Origin: Pseudomonas taetrolens
Lineage (GTDB): Bacteria; Pseudomonadota; Gammaproteobacteria; Pseudomonadales; Pseudomonadaceae
Direction: 5' to 3'
Length of the DNA: 64,000 nucleotides
NCBI RefSeq assembly: GCF_900475285.1
Contig: NZ_LS483370.1
Span: forward strand, 2,556,001-2,620,000
The notes beneath the pieces were generated by a model. It was not told where the DNA came from. It saw only the letters and a program-made list of their open reading frames with translations, and did not search any database. Position 1 is the first letter of the stretch. Each line of letters starts with the position of its first letter. Made by a program: the position numbers and the translations under genes. Below are positions 34,993-44,938 of this stretch, one piece after another.

Positions 34993-37900
34993 TCATTCCA
35001 CAGCCCCGCTCAACGCCGCCAGGCTGGGGCCTCGGGAACGGTCGACGGCACTGGCCACCCCCCGCCATTGCCGACTGGCTCCCGAGTCAACGTGCCCGTC
35101 ACGCTGCCCCGCATACTTGAGCATGTTTTTAAGCAGCTGACTGAGCGGCACGACAAACCCGGGGTCAGGCAGCTCGATCAACAGGTCGCCTGCCTGACGA
35201 TGAAATGCCTGGCGCACCACGAGCAAGGTCTGCGCTGTGGCATCCATCAAGACCAGATCGTCGTCATGACGACTGACCCGGATCTTTCCGGGATCATCCA
35301 CTGGCAGGCTCAGACGGTGCAGGTGCTGAACCTGCGGCGTGTACTCGATCACCAGCGTACGGTAATGCGCCCAGGCGCTCTTGCTGAAGAAAAATGTATC
35401 GCCATGACTGCCAGCACCGATCACCACGCTGTCGACCCCTCTCAACTTCAAGGGCTTGATGCTTCCGGGGCCAGCACCTTGAAGCAACAACACCGCCCCC
35501 ACGCGCTGGACACGACCAAAGCGACTCACGTGCTGTACCGTGCCGTTCCCGTCGATGTGATACAGCGCCGCAGCAACGGGACTGTACACGTAGGCGTCCT
35601 TGTTGCTGATTCCCGCCCCGACAAATTGCAGAGTGTCTGCATGGGGAATCCCCCCCGCCGAAACCAGCAAACCGCTACCCGCTTCAAACCAGCGGCCAGT
35701 GCCCTGCAAGGTGAGCACGCCCGTACATCGCCAACGTCGGGCAAGTGCCACGAGTGCCTCTGACAAGTCGGGCAAGTTGGCCTGCTGCCATTCGGCATCG
35801 TATGCCTGCCCTCGCCGCCCTGGCTCAACGGCCTCGTACTGCCAGGCTTGGTCGACCCCTGTCAGTTGCAGCTCGCCGCTGCGGGTACGCACGACAATTT
35901 CGCCCTGGCGCGTGGTCAGCCGCAACCCGGCGTCAACCTGCTGGACCGCTTTCAACCGCAATGACGGCACTAACTCACGGGGCGCAGGAAGGTGTACACC
36001 GGCTTTAAGGACCGTGCCGGCTCCAAAAGCTTTTGCCCTGTCATCCAGAGGCAGCGGCGGCTGAAAATACAACGTGCCGCTCTCGGGTTCAAACAGGCGG
36101 GCACTGCTGCCGTCCGCTTCGAATCCGAGGAACTGCAGCGCCTTGTCTTGCAGGGGCGGCGCGGCCACGACCAGTTGGCCCTTGTGGTACCACACCGGCA
36201 GCACCTGCATGCCCTCGGCAGCCTGTACACCGAATACCGCAAGCGTGGCACTAGCGTCCGTGACGGTATCAAGCGCTTCCCACCAGCAGGCCTGCCCCTT
36301 GAGCCAATGTGGATTGACCGCTTCAGTGTGCAGCCGGCCCCATTCATCGACACGGGCCACTCGCCCGTCTGCGGTGATGGCAATCAAATTGCCGTCTGCC
36401 TGCAGCAAATTCGCCAACGGCGGACAGATGATCCGCCTTGTACTGGGCAGGTTGGCATCAAGGCGTTCCGCGCCAGGCCCGACCTGGCGGAAAAGCACCT
36501 GCTCTGCCTTGCTGTAAAAGAAAAACACCTCGCCACCGCCGGAGCGGGTCAGATTGCCCGCGAGCACCAGATCAGACGGGATCGGCCACGCGCTGCGGGG
36601 CTGCTGGCTTGCGCTCTGGTGCCCGGCATGACCTGCCGGGGGTTCAAGGTTGGGCTTGATCAGCACACTGTCCGCAGTGCGTAGCCAGTACCGATGATCA
36701 ACACTTTCGGCATCTGTGCCATATACCAGCACCAGCGGCGCAATGGCCGGCTCAATCAAGCGGTCGAGGGTTTGCCCCGGCGGACTGTGCCGGTATCCAC
36801 TGAGGATGGCCGAATACTGCGAACGCAGCGCCAGTTGCTTGAGCAGATGGTCATCCCCCTTCATGCGTACTAGCGCCATTTCAGGGCCCTGGATCTGGTA
36901 GATCAGCTCGGTTTCCGGGGTGCCTGAAGGTGGCTGGCGCTGCGTGAGGTAGACCTTGTCGCCCTCCTGCCAGAGCCGGATCGCCTGCGCGCCGTGCAAC
37001 CGGCTCTGGGGATGGAATTGCCCGCGCAACTGTCCGCTGGCGACATCGACCCGCCAGGCGATCCCGGCCTGAGCACTATGGAAATAGGCATGCTTATCGG
37101 TGACAGCACCCAGCCAGGCATCCCGGGTCACTGCCTGCGGGCTGTCGGTGAACAGCATTCGCGCCTTGCTCACGTCGTAAAACCCCCGGCCTACAGGCCG
37201 CCCTTGATGCTGGTAGTTCTCAACCTGCACATATTGCCCGTGCAGTTGGTGGGCACTTGCCAGGGCCTGCAGGTGCTGCTCGAAGCGCGTGCCCTGTGCG
37301 CCCCACTGAGCGGCATCCAGGCTCTCCACTTCGCTGGTTTGAGTCATGCAGTTGAGGCGATGACCTTCACGGTTATGCTTGAGCACCCGCAGACAACAGG
37401 CATGTACAGGATCCAGCTCGATAAGTACCCCGCCTGCCACCAGCCGGTACTGACGGACACTCACACCGTCGGCTTGCAGTTGAGGCGCCAGGAACAGGAG
37501 TTCATCACTGTGCAACTGGCGGGTATCGATCAGCCACTCCGAGGGCAGACCACTGACCAGTCGCACGCTCACACCCTCCCGGAGTTCAAGCAGGTAGTCA
37601 CCTGTATCACCCGCACCCGTAAAGGAATAGGTCAGGTAACCCTGCAACGCTTCGGGCAGCTCGGGCACCAGCAGGTGCCGGGGACCCGGGCCAAGGATCA
37701 CATCGACCGTGGTCGGTACATATTCCTGGCGTATCCGGCGAATGATCTGCTCGCCCGGGAAGACATAAAAGTCGTAAGCGAACCGCTCGCTTTCAAGCCT
37801 GCGAATCACCTCGAAGCCCGGATCATCACGAAAAGTGGCAAAAGGCAGCAGCCCGTAGTCGTGAGCGATCCACGACATGGGGGTCGCCGGCAGGATGATC

Positions 37901-40900
37901 GACCGGGCATCGCTATACGCCAAGGGCTGCCGGCTGGCGACATACCCAATGCCGCTGCGCACCTCGATGGCATGCTCACGGTCAAGGTCAATCTGTGGCA
38001 GGTCGCCGATCCAGGCAGATTGCGTGCTGTAGATGTACTGGCTGCCAAAGGTCACACTCCCCTCAACCAGGTCAAGGCGGCTGATCACCGCGCCCGCCAG
38101 CGGCACCAGTACCTGGCGCGTGTCGTCATAGCGATAACCCCTGGCCTTGTAGGCGCTGTCGACCTGCAGGAAATAGCGACCCACCGCTCTGGCATCGTCT
38201 GCCACAGCGCCAAATGCCTGTGCCAGCGCCACAAATCCCACCGACAGTCCGCCCAGGATCGTCACTGTGCTACCCAACACCGCAGAGGCCGTGGAGGCGC
38301 CCATCAAGCCGCTGGTAACCCCGGCGACGCCAGTGACCAGGCTTGCCGAATCGAACGCCAGCAGAGTGCCGTGAACCGCCCGTTGCAGCTCATTTCCGGC
38401 ATAAGCCAGCTCGTAGATGTCCAGGCCGACCATGACTTCTGCGAAGACCAGGCTGACCTCTTCATTTGTCCGAGCCAGGAGCGCGGCCACGCCCTTGAGT
38501 GATTCCCCGGTACTCAGCACGTCCTCACGCAAGGCGGTACGTGCCAGCTCCAGCACACGGATTGCATCCTGCGCGGCGCCCTGTGCCATCTGCACCGCCG
38601 TGAAATAGCTGTGAATCTTGAGCAGTGCTGCGCGCTCCGATGAAACGAAGGGCTGCACTGGCCCTTGGCGTTTCTTATCGGCAAACCATTGAATCAGCGC
38701 CTTGATCGCAAACCCGGCATTCAGACCGTCAACGTGCGCATCGGTCATGTTCCGTGACACGGCTGTACCGGAAGGCGGGCGCAGACGGCGCATCTGCGTA
38801 TCGAGGTAACGGCAAAATTCGGCAAAGACTGACGCTTCGCTGTTCACCCAACGGGTCCGGCCGGGGTATTCACTGTCGATAAACTGCACCCGGTAGCGGT
38901 CTTCGCCGTGATGCTCGGTGTTATCGAGCACGGGGAACCAGCGGTGGTCCAGGCCCGCTTCGTGCTTCAACCGACTGCTGGCCGCATGAAAACGCGCCCC
39001 CCAACGCTCTGCCTCCAGCATCGCCAGCGCCCTGCGCATGGGCAGATCCTCGGCCAGTCGGACATGCGCGGCGACTGCAGTGTCGACCTGTTGCCGCTGT
39101 CCGACGATATCGGCCAGTTCATCCGGCCGGCTCAGATCAGCGACCTGCAAGCCATAGCCCAACGGAATGGAGGCCATCTTGCGCGTATCGATTTCGACCA
39201 GCCTGAAGCCGGGCTGCGGAAGGCTGCCGTAAGCGGCATACAAACCCGCCAGCCCGGCCTCCAGCAAGTGCTGCTGCAAGGCCTGGAACAGGCGCTCGGT
39301 CTCATCGAATGCGAAAACCCCGAGGTTGGGGTCATAGAAGTAGTCACGGCGCACACCTGCCCCCACCACACAGCCCAGCAGCATCGAGTGAGTGCGGGTA
39401 TTGAGCGCAAACATCGTGGTGCTGCCGGCGGCTTTGAACCGTGACGCCACCTCGGGCAAGGTGAAGGTACCGGTGCTGCTGGACGCTTGAACCGCCGCCA
39501 GATTGGCATGCAGCGTTTGCAGGCTGTATTTGAACAACGTGGCGCTGCCCCCCGTCGGATCGGCGGCGGCCAGGAACAGCTTTTGCACCAGGGCGTCCGC
39601 GCCAGTTTCACCGCCGATCGCCAGCGCAACAGCCATGGCCCTCACCAAGGGATAGCAACGGCCTCCGAAAGGGTCGCCCACACGCGACAGGTAAATATCC
39701 TGCGGCACAAGACGCTCGAAACGACTCCCGGCCTGCTGAAAATGCTCGCACAACACAGCCGACTGCCGGAGCACCTGTTCGAGATAGTCAGCCTGGCGGT
39801 CAGCGGGTACCCGTCCTGCACTCTGCAGCGACCTGTCATCACTCAACAACACGGCTGACAGGCCACCGCTGGCCTTGATCTGCTGCCACAACCAGGTTTT
39901 TTCGACACTCTGCGCCTCCCCCAGCACGGTATAGAAATACGCCTGGTAGTAATCGATCGTGTCGTTCAGCCGGCTGATCTGCTCGTCGACGAAACCCTTT
40001 CGGCCTGACCCCGGGCGCTCGGCATACAGGCTTTGACGCTTGGCGAGCACCCCTTGCAGGTCAGTATCGAGCCTGCCGTACAGCTCGCTGCGCAAAGCAT
40101 TCCAGCCCGCCAGCGCCGGATGCTCGGGGCTGAACGCGCCACCGCTGTACACCCCCTCGATGGCCGCAGGCACTGGCAGTTGAAACTTGCCGGCCAAGCG
40201 CCTCAACTGACGATGAACCTGCTCGCGGTAAGCAGTGAACTCAAGCTGTTTGCGCTGCAGCACGCGGGGCTCTGGCCCATGAACCGACACGGTCGACCCG
40301 TTACTGCGCAGCATCGGCCAGACATGATCGCCGACGCGCTGATACGCCTGACGCTGAAGTACCAACTGCCAGTCACCCTGGGTGTAATGCATAAAGACCG
40401 ACGCCAGGCCTTCTGCCGTACCCGGCACCTGGTAGTCCAGATAATCGACGGCACACACCACATCGTCATACAGCAGCGAGCTGTTGACCCGGCCGTCGTG
40501 GTAAACCCGGTACATCGTGGGGCTCAGCCGGGTGACCACCACCGAACAGCCGGACAGCGTCCCGGTAAACACAAGACTGCCGGCTGGCGCCTGGCGGGGA
40601 ATATCGACATAAGCAGGCTGCGCATTATCCTGGTTGGCGCCCTCGTACCCGAGAAAATACGCCGGCACGCTATTGGCAGCAGACCCGGACGTGGCCGGTT
40701 CAACTTCGTACAACCGGGGCCCGACCTTCACCAGTTGCGCGTGCCCTTCGGCCGGCAGCCTTCGCACCGACCTGCCCAGGCTTTCGGCGCTGAACACATT
40801 GGCACCGGCAAACGCCACAGGGTCCGCAATGAAACGATGAATATCGTCGCTGCCCGGGCGGGATGCGTACCCGCCACTCGTGGGTATCAGCCCGCCTTTG

Positions 40901-41799
40901 AGTTGCCGGTCCCATACCGCTTGGGCCAGCACTGCCGGGGTGTGTACGTCATAACCGCGCACGAGCAAGGCATAGGGCAAGGTCTGTTCAATCGGCGAGT
41001 TGGTCAGCATCGCCCGGGCGCAGGCCGTGGCAACCCGCCCCGCAAGGGCCTGGCCGTAACTGCCGGACCCGCTCTCGATCGTCTCGGCATAGAAAATCCC
41101 TTTTGCCACGCGATACATGCCGGGCGGCGCATGATCGACGCGCATTGTCTCGGGCAAGCGCCCGGCGAACCCTGCTGCGACGGCTGACACCTGCCCGCTT
41201 CCGGCAACCGACAGATCGACAACGGCGTACACGTCCCCCCTGCCCAAGCGTACAGGCCCGGGAATCCGGGCCTGTACCAGCCAGCCTTGGGCGTCCTCGC
41301 TGAACATGTGAGCTAGGGCCAGGGCCAGTGTGTTGATGTACAGCGGGTCGACCTTGAGGGTCAGTTGCGCCCCCGTACTGGAACGCACAGGCTGATCGCC
41401 GGTACGCCTGGGCGTCATGACCAGATCCCGTGGCGTATCCCACGCATCCGGCAGAAGTGAATGCAGCGGCCTGTCCTCTGCCCCGTATTCGCGGATCTCG
41501 ATCGTGGCGGTGTGAGCATCCAGTGCCAGCAGGTAATCGAAGTACTGGCGTTTTTCACCCGCGGCCGCGTCACTGCCTGCCGCCCCGGCGTTGCAGTAGT
41601 GCGCGTAGGCCGCGCGCGCCAACCGCTGCTCGAGGCTCCGGTAATCGGCAATGTCCGGGGCCGTCCACGGGGTATCGGCGGGCTTTTTCAGCGCGAGGAC
41701 CAAGGCCTTGATGCCGGGCGTGTTGCACACGCGGTTAAACACCTGGCGGGCGAATTCGAGAAGAGAACGGTAACTGTCGCTTTGCGGGACGTTGGGCAT
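34993..41799 (-). CDS. Large toxin-like protein: C58-like protease motif plus TcdA/TcdB-type pore-forming region
   Basis: An uninterrupted 2268-residue protein from ATG 41799 (an upstream TTG at 41892 would add 31 residues). No signal peptide. Residues ~1-680: unrecognised. About 710-830: Cys715 (GGRCYPLVRAMA), His804 (NTRTHSMLLG) and Asp823 (YFYDPNLGVF), the Cys-His-Asp order of papain-like C58 peptidases. About 1140-1200: an Ala/Gly-rich hydrophobic stretch (LVTGVAGVTSGLMGASTASA, SVTILGGLSVGFVALAQAF after one T). Then at 1391-1397 YSFTGAG, near RHLLVPELPEAL, which resembles the delivery region of clostridial large cytotoxins. The last ~850 residues are beta-rich and unrecognised. No partner, chaperone, secretion or immunity gene adjoins. 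Function as a toxin is inferred. Confidence 0.7.
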   Translation of the reverse strand: MPNVPQSDSYRSLLEFARQVFNRVCNTPGIKALVLALKKPADTPWTAPDIADYRSLEQRLARAAYAHYCNAGAAGSDAAAGEKRQYFDYLLALDAHTATIEIREYGAEDRPLHSLLPDAWDTPRDLVMTPRRTGDQPVRSSTGAQLTLKVDPLYINTLALALAHMFSEDAQGWLVQARIPGPVRLGRGDVYAVVDLSVAGSGQVSAVAAGFAGRLPETMRVDHAPPGMYRVAKGIFYAETIESGSGSYGQALAGRVATACARAMLTNSPIEQTLPYALLVRGYDVHTPAVLAQAVWDRQLKGGLIPTSGGYASRPGSDDIHRFIADPVAFAGANVFSAESLGRSVRRLPAEGHAQLVKVGPRLYEVEPATSGSAANSVPAYFLGYEGANQDNAQPAYVDIPRQAPAGSLVFTGTLSGCSVVVTRLSPTMYRVYHDGRVNSSLLYDDVVCAVDYLDYQVPGTAEGLASVFMHYTQGDWQLVLQRQAYQRVGDHVWPMLRSNGSTVSVHGPEPRVLQRKQLEFTAYREQVHRQLRRLAGKFQLPVPAAIEGVYSGGAFSPEHPALAGWNALRSELYGRLDTDLQGVLAKRQSLYAERPGSGRKGFVDEQISRLNDTIDYYQAYFYTVLGEAQSVEKTWLWQQIKASGGLSAVLLSDDRSLQSAGRVPADRQADYLEQVLRQSAVLCEHFQQAGSRFERLVPQDIYLSRVGDPFGGRCYPLVRAMAVALAIGGETGADALVQKLFLAAADPTGGSATLFKYSLQTLHANLAAVQASSSTGTFTLPEVASRFKAAGSTTMFALNTRTHSMLLGCVVGAGVRRDYFYDPNLGVFAFDETERLFQALQQHLLEAGLAGLYAAYGSLPQPGFRLVEIDTRKMASIPLGYGLQVADLSRPDELADIVGQRQQVDTAVAAHVRLAEDLPMRRALAMLEAERWGARFHAASSRLKHEAGLDHRWFPVLDNTEHHGEDRYRVQFIDSEYPGRTRWVNSEASVFAEFCRYLDTQMRRLRPPSGTAVSRNMTDAHVDGLNAGFAIKALIQWFADKKRQGPVQPFVSSERAALLKIHSYFTAVQMAQGAAQDAIRVLELARTALREDVLSTGESLKGVAALLARTNEEVSLVFAEVMVGLDIYELAYAGNELQRAVHGTLLAFDSASLVTGVAGVTSGLMGASTASAVLGSTVTILGGLSVGFVALAQAFGAVADDARAVGRYFLQVDSAYKARGYRYDDTRQVLVPLAGAVISRLDLVEGSVTFGSQYIYSTQSAWIGDLPQIDLDREHAIEVRSGIGYVASRQPLAYSDARSIILPATPMSWIAHDYGLLPFATFRDDPGFEVIRRLESERFAYDFYVFPGEQIIRRIRQEYVPTTVDVILGPGPRHLLVPELPEALQGYLTYSFTGAGDTGDYLLELREGVSVRLVSGLPSEWLIDTRQLHSDELLFLAPQLQADGVSVRQYRLVAGGVLIELDPVHACCLRVLKHNREGHRLNCMTQTSEVESLDAAQWGAQGTRFEQHLQALASAHQLHGQYVQVENYQHQGRPVGRGFYDVSKARMLFTDSPQAVTRDAWLGAVTDKHAYFHSAQAGIAWRVDVASGQLRGQFHPQSRLHGAQAIRLWQEGDKVYLTQRQPPSGTPETELIYQIQGPEMALVRMKGDDHLLKQLALRSQYSAILSGYRHSPPGQTLDRLIEPAIAPLVLVYGTDAESVDHRYWLRTADSVLIKPNLEPPAGHAGHQSASQQPRSAWPIPSDLVLAGNLTRSGGGEVFFFYSKAEQVLFRQVGPGAERLDANLPSTRRIICPPLANLLQADGNLIAITADGRVARVDEWGRLHTEAVNPHWLKGQACWWEALDTVTDASATLAVFGVQAAEGMQVLPVWYHKGQLVVAAPPLQDKALQFLGFEADGSSARLFEPESGTLYFQPPLPLDDRAKAFGAGTVLKAGVHLPAPRELVPSLRLKAVQQVDAGLRLTTRQGEIVVRTRSGELQLTGVDQAWQYEAVEPGRRGQAYDAEWQQANLPDLSEALVALARRWRCTGVLTLQGTGRWFEAGSGLLVSAGGIPHADTLQFVGAGISNKDAYVYSPVAAALYHIDGNGTVQHVSRFGRVQRVGAVLLLQGAGPGSIKPLKLRGVDSVVIGAGSHGDTFFFSKSAWAHYRTLVIEYTPQVQHLHRLSLPVDDPGKIRVSRHDDDLVLMDATAQTLLVVRQAFHRQAGDLLIELPDPGFVVPLSQLLKNMLKYAGQRDGHVDSGASRQWRGVASAVDRSRGPSLAALSGAVE

Positions 41800-41964
41800 G
41801 ACTGAGGCCTGGAACAAAGACCTGATGATGCGGATTCGGGTCGCCTGCCCGGGAGTAGATAGATATCGTTTATCGGAACGAAGCCTTTGCACAGGTGCAG
41901 CAGGCGCTTTTTAAACACCAGTTTATAAACGGCACTTGACGCCGACGGGTGATTTGAGTTTTCC

Positions 41965-41978
41965 TGAAACCGGTTTCA
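41965..41978. promoter_or_regulatory. PtxS operator before ptxS
   Basis: The perfect 14-bp palindrome TGAAACCGGTTTCA is the established PtxS recognition sequence. It lies 50 bp before the GTG start of ptxS and provides autoregulation. Confidence 0.9.
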
Positions 41979-42028
41979 GTGCAATGCACTCAATCGCCTG
42001 CGATAACTCAAATAAAAGGTTTCAGGCC

Positions 42029-43054
42029 GTGAACAGTTTTTCTGCTGCCCAGCGCTCCCGCGTGACCATGCTTGATGTTGCCCAACGTGCCGGCGTGTCC
42101 AAGGCCAGCGTGTCGCGCTTTATTGGCGAAGACCGCGCCTTGCTCTCCGAGGCCACGGCGCTTCGTATCGAGCGCGCCATCGACGACCTGGGTTATCGCC
42201 CGAATCAAATGGCCCGCGGCCTCAAGCGCGGGCGCACGCGGTTGATCGGTATGCTGGTGGCCGACATCCGCAACCCCTACTCCATCGCGGTCATGCATGG
42301 CGTCGAAACTGCCTGCCGCCAGCACGGCTACAACCTGGTGGTGTGCAACACCGACCGCAATGACGAGCAAGAACATCAACACCTCGCCGCCCTGCGCTCC
42401 TACAACATCGAAGGTCTGATCCTCAATACCCTTGGCCATCATCCTGACGCACTGCAAGCGCTGCATCAGGAAATGCCCATCGTGTTGATCGACCGCAAAG
42501 TCGAACAACTGCACGCCGATCTGGTGGGCCTGGACAATGCGGGGGCGGTACGCATGGCCCTGGAGCATCTTCAGCAGCAGGGTTACCGCGAGTTGCTGAT
42601 GGTCAGCGAGCCGGTCGATGGCACCAGCTCCCGCGTCGAGCGTATCAACAGTTTTACCGCGCAACTGGCGGCACGCCCGGCCCTGAAAGGCGCTGTGGCT
42701 CAGACCGGCAGCCAGTTGCATGACCAGATCAAAACCTTCCTGCATACCCCCGGGGCCGGCCCCAAAGCGCTGTTCTGCGCCAACGGCATTGCCGCGCTGG
42801 CATGCATGCAGGTGTTGCGTGCGTTGAATTGCCGCCTGTTCGACGACGTGGGCCTGATTGCGCTGGATGATCTGGAATGGTTCCCCCTGGTCGGTAGCGG
42901 CATTACCGCTCTCGCCCAACCGACGCAACAGATCGGCGCCAATGCCTTTAATTGCCTGCTGCAACGCCTGAGCGGCGATAAAGCACCGGCACGGGCGCTG
43001 GACTTTGCGGCGCAGCTGATCGTTCGCGGCTCCACCCAGACCATTACTGCCTGA
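42029..43054 (+). CDS. ptxS: LacI-family repressor of 2-ketogluconate genes, PtxS
   Basis: PtxS represses the kgu operon until 2-ketogluconate binds. The protein is about 341 residues: LacI helix-turn-helix (VTMLDVAQRAGVSKASVSRF, then NQMARGLKRGRT hinge) and a periplasmic-binding-type effector domain (IGMLVADIRNPYSIAVMHGV). I choose the GTG at 42029, with AAAAGG 9 nt upstream; ATG 41984 would add 15 residues next to the operator. Perfect PtxS palindromes precede both this gene and kguE, and the kguEKTD order downstream is the known Pseudomonas arrangement. Confidence 0.92.
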   Translation: MNSFSAAQRSRVTMLDVAQRAGVSKASVSRFIGEDRALLSEATALRIERAIDDLGYRPNQMARGLKRGRTRLIGMLVADIRNPYSIAVMHGVETACRQHGYNLVVCNTDRNDEQEHQHLAALRSYNIEGLILNTLGHHPDALQALHQEMPIVLIDRKVEQLHADLVGLDNAGAVRMALEHLQQQGYRELLMVSEPVDGTSSRVERINSFTAQLAARPALKGAVAQTGSQLHDQIKTFLHTPGAGPKALFCANGIAALACMQVLRALNCRLFDDVGLIALDDLEWFPLVGSGITALAQPTQQIGANAFNCLLQRLSGDKAPARALDFAAQLIVRGSTQTITA

Positions 43055-43119
43055 CGCTTTACCGGCAGGACACCCGCAGATGGGTGTCCTGCCTGTTACA
43101 CAACACTTTCAATAAAAAA

Positions 43120-43133
43120 TGAAACCGGTTTCA
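43120..43133. promoter_or_regulatory. PtxS operator before kguE
   Basis: A second perfect TGAAACCGGTTTCA palindrome, 13 bp upstream of the kguE ATG and partly over its ribosome site, where bound PtxS would block the kgu operon. Confidence 0.9.
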
Positions 43134-43146
43134 GAGGTTAACAATA

Positions 43147-43929
43147 ATGACAACATTCCCCGTATCCATCAGCCTGTCGAGCTATGGCGCCGAGCTGGTA
43201 CGCCAGCGCGGGCAAGGTAGTTTTATCGAGCTTCTGGCCAACGCCGGAGCATCGCGCATCGAGTTGCGTGAAGAGCTGCTGACCCACGAAGAGCCCGTTG
43301 CCTTTAGTGAGGCGGTACAGCTACACGGTCTCGAGTGCGTATTTTCTTCGCCTCTGGAACTGTGGGAAGCCGGGCAATCGCGGCCTAACCCGCAGTTGCT
43401 CACCACCTTGCACAGGGCTCACGCCTTTGGCGCCAAATGGCTGAAAGTGTCACTCGGCTATTTCACCGAACACTGCGATCTGCAAACCCTTGCCGCCTGC
43501 CTCAACCAGCAGCCGGTGCACTTGCTGGTCGAGAACGACCAGACCTGCCAGGGCGGACGTATCGAACCGATGCAGCGTTTCTTCGACAAAGTCGAGCAGC
43601 AGCAAGCGCCAATCCACATGACCTTCGACATTGGCAACTGGCAGTGGCAAGACCAATCGGCCAGCACCGCCGCCCGCCTGCTGGGTCGCCATGTCACTTA
43701 CCTGCACTGCAAAGGCGTTGTACGCCGTCCGGACGGCAAGTTGGTCGCCACCCCGCCGACGGCTGCCGACCTGAACAGCTGGGAGCACCTCATGAGTCAT
43801 ATGCGCCACGGCCTGACGCGCGCCATCGAGTACCCGCTGCAGGGTACCGACCTGGACGGCCTGACCCAGGAACACGTGGCCGCTCTGGCCCGCTTGAGCC
43901 AAAAGCAACAGGAGCTGAGCCATGTCTAA
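43147..43929 (+). CDS. kguE: KguE, sugar phosphate isomerase/epimerase-like protein
   Basis: First gene of the 2-ketogluconate operon. The 260 residues fit the xylose-isomerase-like TIM barrel (AP_endonuc_2 fold): [40 protein letters not shown] and [13 protein letters not shown], with metal ligands expected in ELRE, ENDQ and FDIGN. Its exact step is not settled in the literature I know. Start ATG lies 13 bp after a PtxS operator. It overlaps kguK by 8 bp, implying coupled translation. Confidence 0.9.
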   Translation: MTTFPVSISLSSYGAELVRQRGQGSFIELLANAGASRIELREELLTHEEPVAFSEAVQLHGLECVFSSPLELWEAGQSRPNPQLLTTLHRAHAFGAKWLKVSLGYFTEHCDLQTLAACLNQQPVHLLVENDQTCQGGRIEPMQRFFDKVEQQQAPIHMTFDIGNWQWQDQSASTAARLLGRHVTYLHCKGVVRRPDGKLVATPPTAADLNSWEHLMSHMRHGLTRAIEYPLQGTDLDGLTQEHVAALARLSQKQQELSHV

Positions 43930-44884
43930 GCCTGATGTGCTGTCGTTTGGCGAAACCATGGCCATGCTGGTGGCCGAACACACGGGCGAGCTGGCTCAGG
44001 TCGGGCAATTCCACAAGCGCATTGCCGGTGCTGACAGCAACGTCGCCATTGGCCTGGCTCGGCTCGGTTTCAACGTGGCCTGGCTAAGCCGTGTCGGCGC
44101 GGACTCCTTTGGCCGCTTTGTACTCAACACCCTGCAAACTGAAGGGTTGGACTGCCAGCATGTCGAAATCGACCCGCAGCACCCGACAGGCTTCCAGCTC
44201 AAGTCCCGAGTCGACGATGGCAGCGACCCGCAGGTCGAATACTTCCGCCGTGGCTCTGCCGCCAGCCACCTGAGCCTTGACGCGCTCAGCGCTCCCCTGC
44301 TCAGCGCCCGCCATTTACATGCCACCGGGATCCCGCCTGCCCTGTCGGACAGTTGCAACGCATTGTCCTTCGAGCTGATGAAGTCGATGCGCGCCGCCGG
44401 CAACAGTGTGTCGTTCGACCCGAATCTGCGGCCTTCCCTGTGGGCCAGCGAGCAAAAAATGATCCGTGACATCAACGCCCTCGCCGCCCATGCCCATTGG
44501 GTCTTGCCGGGGTTGAGCGAAGGCCAGCTACTGACCGGTTACGACGATCCGTCCGACATTGCCGCGTTCTATCTCGATCAAGGCGCGGAAGCCGTCGTGA
44601 TCAAACTGGGCGCCAAGGGTGCGTTTTATCGCACTGCGCGGACCGAAGAGTTCATTCCCGCTGTACCGGTAAGCCGTGTGATTGACACCGTCGGCGCGGG
44701 TGACGGGTTTGCCGTAGGCGTAATCAGCGCCTTGCTGGAAAACCTCGGGTTTGCCCAAGCAGTACAACGCGGCAACTGGATTGGCAGCCGGGCCGTGCAA
44801 AGCCGGGGCGATATGGAAGGTCTGCCGACCCGCGCCGAACTGACGCGCCACACCACACACGCCGAACCTGTTCCCACACCGTGA
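43922..44884 (+). CDS. kguK: KguK, 2-ketogluconate kinase (PfkB family)
   Basis: KguK phosphorylates 2-ketogluconate at C6 in the cytoplasm. The 320-residue PfkB-type kinase has the substrate-binding [14 protein letters not shown] near the N-terminus. The ATP/anion-hole signature [12 protein letters not shown] lies near residue 255, with Asp of GAGD as catalytic base. [11 protein letters not shown] is a further family motif. It overlaps kguE by 8 bp and precedes kguT by 54 bp, so kguE, kguK, kguT and kguD form one operon. Confidence 0.93.
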   Translation: MSKPDVLSFGETMAMLVAEHTGELAQVGQFHKRIAGADSNVAIGLARLGFNVAWLSRVGADSFGRFVLNTLQTEGLDCQHVEIDPQHPTGFQLKSRVDDGSDPQVEYFRRGSAASHLSLDALSAPLLSARHLHATGIPPALSDSCNALSFELMKSMRAAGNSVSFDPNLRPSLWASEQKMIRDINALAAHAHWVLPGLSEGQLLTGYDDPSDIAAFYLDQGAEAVVIKLGAKGAFYRTARTEEFIPAVPVSRVIDTVGAGDGFAVGVISALLENLGFAQAVQRGNWIGSRAVQSRGDMEGLPTRAELTRHTTHAEPVPTP

Positions 44885-44938
44885 TCAGCTTGACCTGTTA
44901 CCTGCTGCGACAAAAACAACAAGATCAGGAGCACCACT

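Noticed and set aside
36994..38502. Long (502-codon) open frame antisense to the toxin-like gene, with others at 40033-41187 and 35992-36684
   Set aside because: They overlap the strongly supported minus-strand gene, have no ribosome site or recognisable domains, and arise from the GC-rich codon pattern.
34993..41799. A C80-type (inositol-phosphate-dependent) autoprotease domain in the toxin-like protein
   Set aside because: The visible catalytic order is Cys-His-Asp, as in C58 peptidases, not the Asp-His-Cys order of C80.
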